A DNA stretch of 13,197 bases from Paracoccaceae bacterium (GTDB lineage Bacteria; Pseudomonadota; Alphaproteobacteria; Rhodobacterales; Rhodobacteraceae): positions 1 to 13,197 of the forward strand of contig SKNG01000362.1 of assembly GCA_007120685.1 (NCBI GenBank). Direction: 5' to 3'. Below the pieces are notes generated by a model that made no database searches, was not told the DNA's origin, and saw only the letters and a program-made list of their open reading frames with translations. Of this stretch, positions 7,258 through 13,197 are shown piece by piece; the stretch's first letter is position 1; every line of letters starts with the position of its first letter. The position numbers and the translations under genes are program-made.

Positions 7258-9351
7258 CTATTCCGCCGCCTCGGCCGGAAATCGGAACACCGGCTCCATC
7301 CCGGCAAGCTGATCGCGCGAGAGATGGCACTTGATCTGATGCCCGCCCTCCAGGTTGACCATCGGCGGCACCTCTTCCTCGCAGCGTTTGCCCGGCACCT
7401 GCGCCTTCCACGGGCAGCGGGTCTGGAACGGACAGCCCGAGGGCGGGTTCATCGCCGAGGGAATATCCCCCTCCAGCACAATGCGCCGTTTCGTCACCTT
7501 CGTGTCGGCAATCGGCACGGCCGAGAGTAGCGCCTCGGTATAGGGGTGATAGGGCGGTGCGAAGACCTGGTCGGTGGTGCCGATTTCCACCACATGGCCC
7601 AGATACATAACCATCACCCGGTCGGACAGGTAGCGCACGATCGATAGGTCATGACTGATGAACAGAAGCGTCGTCTGGTTCTTGCGCTGGATATCCATCA
7701 GCAGCTCGGTCACCGCCGCCTGGACCGACACATCCAGCGCCGAGACCGGTTCGTCGGCGATCACCACCTTGGCATCACCGGCAAAGGCGCGCGCGATGCC
7801 CACCCGCTGCTTCTGCCCGCCGGAAAGCTGGCGCGGCATCCGGTCGCCGAATTCGCGCGGCAGCTTCACCAGATCCAGCAGTTCCAGCATCCGCTGGCGC
7901 CGCTCGGCGTCATTCTTGCCAATGCCGAAAATCTCCAGCGCGCGGATGATCTGCCGGCCCACGGTCATCGACGGATTCAGCGTGTCGAACGGGTTCTGGA
8001 ACACCATCTGCAGCGTCGAGACGGTATCGGCATTGCGCGCCTGGATCGGCGTCGACTGCACATTCTCGTCGAACAGCCGGATATCGCCGGAGGTCGCGGT
8101 CTCCAGTCCCATCAGCACCTTGGCGAAGGTCGACTTGCCGCAGCCCGATTCGCCGACGATAGCCAGCGTCTCGCCCGCCCGCGCCTCGAAGCTCAGCGTC
8201 TCGTTCGCCTTCACCACCTTCTTGTTGCCGCCCGAAAACAGGCTGGAGGCCGCGACCTCGTAATACTTGCGCACATCCTCCATGCGCAGCACCACATCGC
8301 CGATCTCGGCCTTGGGCCGGCTGGCATCGGCCTTCCACAGCGCCTCCCAGTCGATCTCGGCCGGGCGCAGGCAGCGGGTGTCGTGGCGCTCGTCGCCGGG
8401 CACGGGGTGCATGGCGATTTCGGCCGCGTCGCAGCGGCCGGCCTGGAAATAATCGCAGCGCGGGCCGAAATTGCAGCCCTGCGGGCGCTCGTGCGGCAGG
8501 GGGAAATTGCCGGGAATGGCGCGCAGGGGGCGCGCGGTCTTGTCCGCGCCAGGCAGCGGGATGGCGCGGAAAAGGGCCTGCGTGTAGGGGTGGCGCATCT
8601 TGTTGAACACGTCGTCGATGGCGCCGGTCTCGACCGCCTCGCCGGAATACATCACCGTGATGCGGTTGCAGACCTCGCGCACCAGGCCAAGGTTGTGGCT
8701 GATGAACAGCATCGAGGTGCCGGTCTTTTCGGCCAGTTCGTTGACCAGATCGACGATCCCGGCCTCGACCGTCACATCGAGTGCGGTGGTGGGCTCATCG
8801 AGGATCAGAAGCGCGGGTTTCGACATCAGCGCCATGGCGATGACGATGCGCTGCTGCTGGCCGCCGGAAAGCTGATGCGGGAAGGCGTCCAGGATGCGGT
8901 CGGGGTCTGGCAGACGGACATCGGCGACCAGTTGGCGCGCCAGCGCGCGGGCCTCGCGCGCGCCCATGCCGCGGTGGATCATCGGCACTTCCATCAACTG
9001 CCGGCCGACCTTCATGGCCGGGTTAAGGCTGGCCATGGGTTCCTGATAGATCATGGCGATTTCAGAGCCGCGGATGCTGCGCAGGTCCTCCATGCTCATA
9101 TGGGTCAGGTCGCGGCCCTTGAACTTGATCGAGCCGCTGACGATGCGGCCGTTGACGCCCAGATCGCGCATCACCGCCAGCGCAACGGTGGATTTGCCGC
9201 AGCCGGATTCGCCCACCAGCCCCATCGCCTCGCCCGGCAGGACGGTGCAGGAGAAATCCATCACCGCAGGGATTTCGCGCAGGCGGGTGAAGAAGCTGAT
9301 CGAGAGGTTCTCGATCTCCAGGATGGGCTGCGACGGGTCCCAGTCGGTCAT
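7258..9351 (-). CDS. Fused dual ATP-binding protein of a peptide/opine-type ABC importer (OppD-OppF or DppD-DppF fusion)
   Basis: A 697-aa protein carries two complete nucleotide-binding domains in one chain and powers the two permeases encoded just upstream. NBD1: Walker A GESGCGKS 47-54, Q-loop Gln103, signature LSGGQ 161-165, Walker B LLILDEP 181-187, H-loop His219. NBD2: Walker A 400-407, Gln452, LSGGQ 509-513, Walker B VVIADEP 529-535, His567. Each domain ends in the oligopeptide/dipeptide C-terminal extension with four Cys: 293/299/307/327 and 640/646/657/675. In some DppD/OppD proteins such Cys bind a [4Fe-4S] cluster. All catalytic motifs are intact in both halves. The start is ATG 9351, with GGAAAGG 8 nt upstream; a GTG at 9360 is in frame but would put the Shine-Dalgarno out of place. 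The gene is flanked on both sides by inverted copies of the intergenic repeat. Such fusions are common in alphaproteobacteria; the substrate cannot be read from the ATPase. Confidence 0.96.
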   Translation of the reverse strand: MTDWDPSQPILEIENLSISFFTRLREIPAVMDFSCTVLPGEAMGLVGESGCGKSTVALAVMRDLGVNGRIVSGSIKFKGRDLTHMSMEDLRSIRGSEIAMIYQEPMASLNPAMKVGRQLMEVPMIHRGMGAREARALARQLVADVRLPDPDRILDAFPHQLSGGQQQRIVIAMALMSKPALLILDEPTTALDVTVEAGIVDLVNELAEKTGTSMLFISHNLGLVREVCNRITVMYSGEAVETGAIDDVFNKMRHPYTQALFRAIPLPGADKTARPLRAIPGNFPLPHERPQGCNFGPRCDYFQAGRCDAAEIAMHPVPGDERHDTRCLRPAEIDWEALWKADASRPKAEIGDVVLRMEDVRKYYEVAASSLFSGGNKKVVKANETLSFEARAGETLAIVGESGCGKSTFAKVLMGLETATSGDIRLFDENVQSTPIQARNADTVSTLQMVFQNPFDTLNPSMTVGRQIIRALEIFGIGKNDAERRQRMLELLDLVKLPREFGDRMPRQLSGGQKQRVGIARAFAGDAKVVIADEPVSALDVSVQAAVTELLMDIQRKNQTTLLFISHDLSIVRYLSDRVMVMYLGHVVEIGTTDQVFAPPYHPYTEALLSAVPIADTKVTKRRIVLEGDIPSAMNPPSGCPFQTRCPWKAQVPGKRCEEEVPPMVNLEGGHQIKCHLSRDQLAGMEPVFRFPAEAAE

Positions 9352-9359
9352 CGGTTGCA

Positions 9360-9366
9360 CCTTTCC
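9360..9366 (-). promoter_or_regulatory. Ribosome binding site that decides the ATPase start
   Basis: GGAAAGG on the minus strand, 8 nt before ATG 9351, favours this start. The alternative GTG at 9360 would begin inside the motif. Confidence 0.6.
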
Positions 9367-9378
9367 GAGATGGCGGAG

Positions 9379-9399
9379 CCGGGGGTTTCACACCCCCGG
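9379..9399 (-). promoter_or_regulatory. Intercistronic hairpin between permease C and ATPase genes
   Basis: CCGGGGGT - TTCAC - ACCCCCGG is a perfect 8-bp GC-rich stem with a 5-nt loop, in the 82-bp gap before the ATPase start. It is adjacent to repeat copy 2. On the transporter mRNA it could act as an attenuator, a processing site or a 3' stabiliser of the upstream message. No U-run follows. Confidence 0.5.
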
Positions 9400-9400
9400 A

Positions 9401-9427
9401 CCCCCGTGGGATATTTGAAGAGCAAAG
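9401..9427 (+). repeat. Copy 2 of the inverted intergenic repeat
   Basis: CCCCCG followed on the plus strand by TGGGATATTTGAAGAGCAAA and G. Positions 9407-9427 are the exact inverse of 7185-7205. The copy sits between the permease C stop and the hairpin at 9379-9399. With copy 1 it brackets the ATPase gene in inverted orientation about 2.2 kb apart. Confidence 0.8.
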
Positions 9428-9433
9428 ATGGGG

Positions 9434-10597
9434 TCAGTCTTTCAGGCTTTCCTCGCGCAAGCCGTCGGCAAGCAGGTTGAGGCCCAGGACCAGCGACATC
9501 AGCGAGAGCGCCGGGACGAGGGCGAGATGCGGGTGGCTGCGCAGCACCGAGCGGCCGTCGTTGATGGTGGAGCCCCAGTCCGGGCTTTCGGGCGAGACGC
9601 CGAGACCGAAGAACCCGAGCGTGCCCAAGAGGATGGTGGTGTAGCCGATGCGCAGGCAGAAATCGACGATCAGCGGCCCGCGCGCATTGGGCAGGATTTC
9701 CCACATCATGATGTACCACGGCCCCTCGCCCCGTGTCTGGGCAGCGGCGACATAGTCGCGCGTCTTGATGTCCAGCGTGATGCCGCGCACGATCCGGAAG
9801 ACGGTGGGCGCGTTGACGAAGACCACCGCAACGAAGACGTTCAGCAGGTTCGGCGACATGCCCCAGAAGCCCAGCGGGTCGGCGTTGAACGCGAGCCCCG
9901 AATAGGCCCAGAACCCGAAGGCCAGCACCGCGCCGACATAGAGGGTGCGTTTCCAGGGCTGGGTATGGAAGCGGCTGTTGACCAGCACCATGAAGAACAG
10001 GACCGGCACCAGGAACAGGACGCCCGCCATGGACATCGGGATTGCCGTATCCTGGATTTCCGGCGCGACCAGAAGGAAGAAGAGCAGGATCACCGGGAAG
10101 GCCAGCACAAGGTTGGCCACGAAGGTCAGCCCCGTATCCAGCCGCCCGCCGATATAGCCCGCAGGCAGGCCGAGCGAGATGCCGATCATGAAGGAGATCA
10201 TGGCGGCGAAGGGGGCGATCGTCAGCACCTCGCGCGCGCCCATGACCGCGCGGGAAAACACGTCGCGCGCCCGGGTATCGCCGCCCAGCAGGTAGTATTC
10301 GTACATCCCCTCGGCCAGCCGGGCCATCGGCGTGCCCGGGGCGGCGTTGCGCATGCCGCGTCCCTGGGAAAGCGGGTTATGGGTAATGATGTAATCGGCA
10401 AAGAATGCAGTGAAGAGCCAGAAGGCGACGATGAAGAAGCCCACCATGCCGATGCGCGAATCGAAAAGCTTGCCGTAGAGGCCAAGCTTGCGCTTGAAGG
10501 CGATCGACAGCGTGAAGGTGACGATCAGCGCGATCCAGACTGGCATGAACTGCCAGGCCATGCGACCGAGGATCTCGAACCAGCCCAAGGGGTCCAT
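9434..10597 (-). CDS. ABC transporter permease, OppC/DppC family, with extra central segment
   Basis: This is the inner-membrane permease subunit (BPD_transp_1 fold) of the importer. It has 387 aa, long against the usual 280-310. An extra N-terminal hydrophobic stretch (about 16-34) precedes the usual first segment (about 49-67). The family motif GGDTRARDVFSRAVMGAR follows at 105-122. The EAA loop that contacts the ATPase is at about 282-305 (DYVAAAQTRG..., ILPNARGPL). The C-terminal GTLGFFGLGVSPESPDWG is characteristic of OppC/DppC. Between LVLAFPVILLFFLLVAPE and the NVFVAVVFVNAPTVFRIVRG segment lies an insertion of about 70 residues (182-250) with two further hydrophobic stretches that standard OppC lacks. 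The ATG start is supported by an excellent AAGGAGGG 6 nt upstream, which overlaps the TAA of the preceding permease gene. The 12-bp spacing implies coupled translation with permease B. Confidence 0.93.
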   Translation of the reverse strand: MDPLGWFEILGRMAWQFMPVWIALIVTFTLSIAFKRKLGLYGKLFDSRIGMVGFFIVAFWLFTAFFADYIITHNPLSQGRGMRNAAPGTPMARLAEGMYEYYLLGGDTRARDVFSRAVMGAREVLTIAPFAAMISFMIGISLGLPAGYIGGRLDTGLTFVANLVLAFPVILLFFLLVAPEIQDTAIPMSMAGVLFLVPVLFFMVLVNSRFHTQPWKRTLYVGAVLAFGFWAYSGLAFNADPLGFWGMSPNLLNVFVAVVFVNAPTVFRIVRGITLDIKTRDYVAAAQTRGEGPWYIMMWEILPNARGPLIVDFCLRIGYTTILLGTLGFFGLGVSPESPDWGSTINDGRSVLRSHPHLALVPALSLMSLVLGLNLLADGLREESLKD

Positions 10598-10603
10598 GCG
10601 CCG

Positions 10604-10612
10604 CCCTCCTTA
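10604..10612 (-). promoter_or_regulatory. Shine-Dalgarno overlapping the upstream stop codon
   Basis: TAAGGAGGG: the TAA stop of the OppB-like gene (10612-10610) is fused to a near-perfect ribosome binding site 6 nt before the OppC-like ATG. This fixes that start and suggests reinitiation by ribosomes finishing the upstream gene. Confidence 0.8.
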
Positions 10613-11698
10613 CGAGATCCGGATGCGCGGGTTCAGGAAGACATACCCCACGTCCGAAATCAGTTGTGTCAGCAGCACCACCACCACCGCGACCATGGAC
10701 GCGGCGAGCAGAAGCTCGATATCGTTGTTTACCGCCGCCTCGAACAGCACCCAGCCGAAACCCGGATAGCTGAACAGCACCTCGACGATGACCACCCCGT
10801 TCAGGAGCCAGGGGATCTGCAGCATGATCACCGTAAAGGGCGCGATCAGCGCGTTCCTGAGCGCGTGGCGCATGACGATGTTGGGAAAGCTCACCCCCTT
10901 CAGCCGGGCGGTGCGGATATATTGCTGGGTCATCACCTCGGTCATCGAGGCGCGGGTGATGCGGGCGACATAGCCCATGCCGTAAAGCGCAATGGTCATC
11001 ACCGGCAGGGTAAAGTTCCAGAAGGTGATCTGATCAAGCGCCGAGCGTGCGTTGCCCTGGAAGAGCGCGGTATTCTCGGGCAGCCAGCCCCAGCTTGAAA
11101 AGAGCGGCGACAGGCCAACGGTTGTGGAGGCCAGCAGCGCGATGAACACCACGCCCGAGACATATTCCGGTGTCGCTGTCGAGGCGATGGCGAAGGTGGA
11201 AAGCGATCGGTCGGTGCGCGAGCCCTCTCGCATCCCCGCCAGCACGCCGACGATCAGCGCCATCGGCACCATGACGATCACCACCCACAGCATCAGCCAT
11301 CCGGTAGCGCCCAGCCTTGCGCCGATGACCTCGGAAACCGGGGCGCGGAAACGGGTCGACTGGCCGAAATAGCCCTGCAGGATACCGCAGCGTGCCGGCG
11401 CCATGGCGGGGTCTTCCACGCGCCGCAGGCAGCGGCCTTGCAGGGTGCCGTCTGCCTCCTCCCGGGTCCAGCCCGGCACCACGCCCAGCCATTCACCATA
11501 GCGCACCAGCATGGGCGCGTCATAGCCGTTGCGCGCCAGCCAGCTTTGCACCTCTGCATCCGAAATGCGTGAGCCTGCCTGGGTCTTGGCCAGGGTTTCC
11601 AGCTTTGCCGGCAGGTTGGTCAGGTAGAAGACCACAAAAGTCAGGCAAAGGGCCGTCAGCAGCATGACGCCGATGCGACGAAGCAGGAAGAACAGCAT
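10610..11698 (-). CDS. ABC transporter permease, OppB/DppB family, with enlarged periplasmic loop
   Basis: This is the first permease subunit of the importer, 362 aa against the usual 305-340. The start is MLFFLLRRIGVMLLTALCLTF, the classic OppB N-terminus with one membrane segment. It begins at ATG 11698, with GGAG 5 nt upstream; an upstream in-frame start at 11764 would add 22 residues of non-membrane, Pro/His-rich sequence. A periplasmic region follows (about 31-128), then the BPD_transp_1 membrane core. The EAA loop is at about 260-283 (YIRTARLKGVS...RHALRNA), and the family signature VVIVEVLFSYPGFGWVLFEA lies at 302-321. The periplasmic region contains an insertion of about 30 residues (about 75-104) carrying two Cys, 90 and 104, immediately before GILQGYFGQS, where ordinary OppB has only a short GDLG..S turn. 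The gene lies 140 bp after the binding-protein gene and 12 bp before the second permease. Confidence 0.94.
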   Translation of the reverse strand: MLFFLLRRIGVMLLTALCLTFVVFYLTNLPAKLETLAKTQAGSRISDAEVQSWLARNGYDAPMLVRYGEWLGVVPGWTREEADGTLQGRCLRRVEDPAMAPARCGILQGYFGQSTRFRAPVSEVIGARLGATGWLMLWVVIVMVPMALIVGVLAGMREGSRTDRSLSTFAIASTATPEYVSGVVFIALLASTTVGLSPLFSSWGWLPENTALFQGNARSALDQITFWNFTLPVMTIALYGMGYVARITRASMTEVMTQQYIRTARLKGVSFPNIVMRHALRNALIAPFTVIMLQIPWLLNGVVIVEVLFSYPGFGWVLFEAAVNNDIELLLAASMVAVVVVLLTQLISDVGYVFLNPRIRIS

Positions 11699-11792
11699 GG
11701 CGTCTCCGGTGGCTGTGTGGCGATGACGCGGCGCGGCAAAAGGCTGCGGCGGGTCAGTCGCCACAGGGGCGGGAAGGCCATGCGCGGGGCCG

Positions 11793-11837
11793 GGCAGCGC
11801 GCTGCCGCCGCCCCCGCGCCGGGGTCATCGGACCCGG
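11793..11837 (-). promoter_or_regulatory. Hairpins in the gap between binding-protein and permease genes
   Basis: Just after the SBP stop, CCGGGGTC-ATCG-GACCCGG (11819-11837) forms a 7-bp stem with one bulged G. A perfect 14-bp palindrome, GGCAGCGCGCTGCC (11793-11806), follows on the transcript. No U-run is present. Stem-loops here are common in ABC importer operons and typically stabilise the SBP message or reduce read-through, so that binding protein exceeds permease. The rest of the 140-bp gap shows nothing I recognise. Confidence 0.5.
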
Positions 11838-11838
11838 A

Positions 11839-13197
11839 TCACGACATCCAGTAGGACTGGTAGCGCACCTCGAAGGTCGGGTGCATCTCGGCCCCGTGGA
11901 CATTGGCGCGCGCGTGCCGGAAGAGCGAGCGCCAGTAGGGCTGGATCAGCACGCCCTCGTCACGCATGATCTGCTGGATCTGCGCCATCACCTCACGCCG
12001 CTCATCGGCATCGGGGATGCCGTTGGCCTGGTCCAGCAGACGGTCGAACTCTTCATTGGCAAAGCCCGCCTCGTTCCAGGCCACGCCGGAACGATAGGCG
12101 AGGTTCAGCACCTGCACACCCAGCGGGCGCATGTTCCACTCGGTCGAGGAGAACGGATAGTTCAGCCAGTCGTTCCAGAAGGTGGCGCCGGGCAGGATGG
12201 TGCGGCGGATGTTGATGCCGGCATCGCGGATTTCGGCCGCCACGGTGTCACAGGTCGCCGCCTGCCAGTTGTCGTCGATCGAGATCAGTTCGAACTCGAA
12301 ATCGCCCAGGCCCTCGGCCTCGATCATCTCGCGCGCGCGGGCCGGGTTCCATTCCGGCGGATCCAACTCGGCATATTCGGGGTGGATCGGCGCGACATGG
12401 TGGTTTTCTGCCACTTCGCCGAGGTCGTTGTAGCCCAGTTCCAGCACCACCTCGTTGTCCACCGCCAGTTGCAGCGCGCGGCGAACGTTGACGTTGTCAT
12501 AGGGCTCTTGCGTCTGATTGAAGCGTACCGCGATGGTAGAGGCCGTCACCGCCTCGGTCCGGGTCCAGCCGATCCCGTCGAAGATGTCCAGGAAGTCATT
12601 GGTGGTCTGGTACAGGATGTCGATCTCGTTCGATTCGGCCGCCGCCACCCAGGCCGAGGGGTCGGTGCCCAGATCGACGAATTCGATACGGTCCAGCCAG
12701 GCGCCATTGCCTTCGTTCCACCAGGTATGGTCGGGGTTGCGCTCGATCACCGCGCCGAGGCCCGTCTCATGCCGCACGGGGCGGTAGGGCCCGGTGCCGA
12801 TGGGGTTTTCCACCGGATCATCGCCGGTAAAGGACGGATGCACCACAGCCGCCGGATAATCGGCCATGCTGACGATGATGGCGATGTCGGGGCTGGACAG
12901 ATGCAACCGCAGCGTCAGATCGTCGACCATCTCGACCGCGTCTTCCCGCAACTGTCCATCCTCGGAAATCGCCCCGAGGCGCGATGCCATCGAGTTCCCC
13001 TCGACCGTGCTGTCGGCCCAGCGGCGGATGTTGTGTGCCACATGCTCTGCCGTCAGGTCGTCGCCATTGTTCCACTTCACGCCCGGGCGCACGCGCAGGG
13101 TGTATTCGGTGGCATCGTCGCTGGCCTCCCAGCTTTCCAGCAGCACCGGCACGACCGAGCCGTCACGCTCGTAATGCACCAGGTACTCCAGCCAGCC
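11839..13197 (-). CDS. ABC transporter substrate-binding protein, family 5 (OppA/DppA-like), N-terminus off the window
   Basis: 452 codons are visible. The frame is open through the right edge (GWLEYLVHYERDGSVVP...), and the Val before HYERDGS is a GTG codon inside the domain, not a start. About 60-100 residues, including the export signal, should lie beyond the edge, given usual lengths of 500-540. Family 5 marks include PVLLESWEASDDATEYTLRV, VKWNNGDDLTAEHV, the NPIGTGPYRPVRHETG segment and VRRALQLAVD. The protein would be secreted or lipid-anchored in the periplasm and deliver substrate to the two permeases. Composition is acidic (many Asp/Glu), as is frequent in binding proteins of marine or salt-tolerant Rhodobacterales. 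Family 5 members bind di- and oligopeptides, opines, nickel, haem or sugars, and nothing visible fixes the ligand. It is first in the visible order SBP - permease B - permease C - ATPase. Confidence 0.93.
   Translation of the reverse strand, partial: GWLEYLVHYERDGSVVPVLLESWEASDDATEYTLRVRPGVKWNNGDDLTAEHVAHNIRRWADSTVEGNSMASRLGAISEDGQLREDAVEMVDDLTLRLHLSSPDIAIIVSMADYPAAVVHPSFTGDDPVENPIGTGPYRPVRHETGLGAVIERNPDHTWWNEGNGAWLDRIEFVDLGTDPSAWVAAAESNEIDILYQTTNDFLDIFDGIGWTRTEAVTASTIAVRFNQTQEPYDNVNVRRALQLAVDNEVVLELGYNDLGEVAENHHVAPIHPEYAELDPPEWNPARAREMIEAEGLGDFEFELISIDDNWQAATCDTVAAEIRDAGINIRRTILPGATFWNDWLNYPFSSTEWNMRPLGVQVLNLAYRSGVAWNEAGFANEEFDRLLDQANGIPDADERREVMAQIQQIMRDEGVLIQPYWRSLFRHARANVHGAEMHPTFEVRYQSYWMS

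Noticed and set aside
6271..7530. A 419-codon plus-strand open frame spanning soxB, the gap and the ATPase 3' end
   Set aside because: It runs antisense across two genes and a repeat, and no protein family is recognisable.
7185..9427. The ATPase gene as a mobile element with terminal inverted repeats
   Set aside because: There is no transposase and no target-site duplication that I could see. The bracketed gene is the expected ATPase for the two adjacent permeases, so insertion of a transposon is not needed to explain it.
7651..9480. A 609-codon plus-strand open frame opposite the ABC ATPase gene
   Set aside because: The translation is a low-information His/Arg/Gln-rich sequence. The opposite strand encodes a protein with every ABC ATPase motif intact.
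9428..11098. A 556-codon plus-strand open frame opposite both permease genes
   Set aside because: It is antisense to two clear membrane proteins, which explains its charged, His/Asp/Glu/Arg-rich translation. It has no domain resemblance of its own.

Overview
The window is about 13.2 kb of high-GC bacterial DNA. Gene content, codon use and the close resemblance of SoxB and SoxD to roseobacter-type proteins (recalled, not searched) point to an alphaproteobacterium of the order Rhodobacterales. Coding density is very high and the largest gap between genes is about 150 bp. No tRNA, rRNA, CRISPR array, transposase or phage gene was seen. All gene names rest on motif recognition, with no database search.

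Layout. On the plus strand, 1-2024 holds the 3' part of a hybrid sensor histidine kinase (PAS - PAS - HisKA/HATPase - receiver), cut at the left edge. Everything else is on the minus strand. Reading in the direction of transcription from the right edge, there is first a peptide/opine-type ABC importer: substrate-binding protein (13197-11839, N-terminus off the window), permease B (11698-10610), permease C (10597-9434) and one fused two-domain ATPase (9351-7258). A 150-bp gap with hairpins and a repeat follows. Then comes the complete heterotetrameric sarcosine oxidase cluster in the usual order soxB - soxD - soxA - soxG (7107-2097), which runs convergently into the kinase gene.

How the genes work together. 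SoxBDAG would oxidatively demethylate sarcosine (N-methylglycine) in the cytoplasm and pass the methyl carbon to tetrahydrofolate. The four genes overlap or lie within 16 bp of each other and are probably translationally coupled. The importer is a complete set apart from the missing 5' end of the binding-protein gene. Its position just upstream on the same strand suggests, but does not prove, that it imports an N-methylated or amine-containing substrate feeding the oxidase. The sensor kinase is convergent and need not be functionally related.

Non-coding structure. A perfect 21-bp sequence occurs twice in opposite orientation, at 7185-7205 and 9407-9427, exactly bracketing the fused ATPase gene. 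Each copy sits beside a C5 run and a strong GC hairpin. This looks like a Rhodobacterales intergenic repeat family. The SBP-permease gap also holds hairpins that could set different expression levels along the transporter transcript. No clearly new biological system was recognised; the repeat/hairpin element and the insertions in the two permeases are the least ordinary items.
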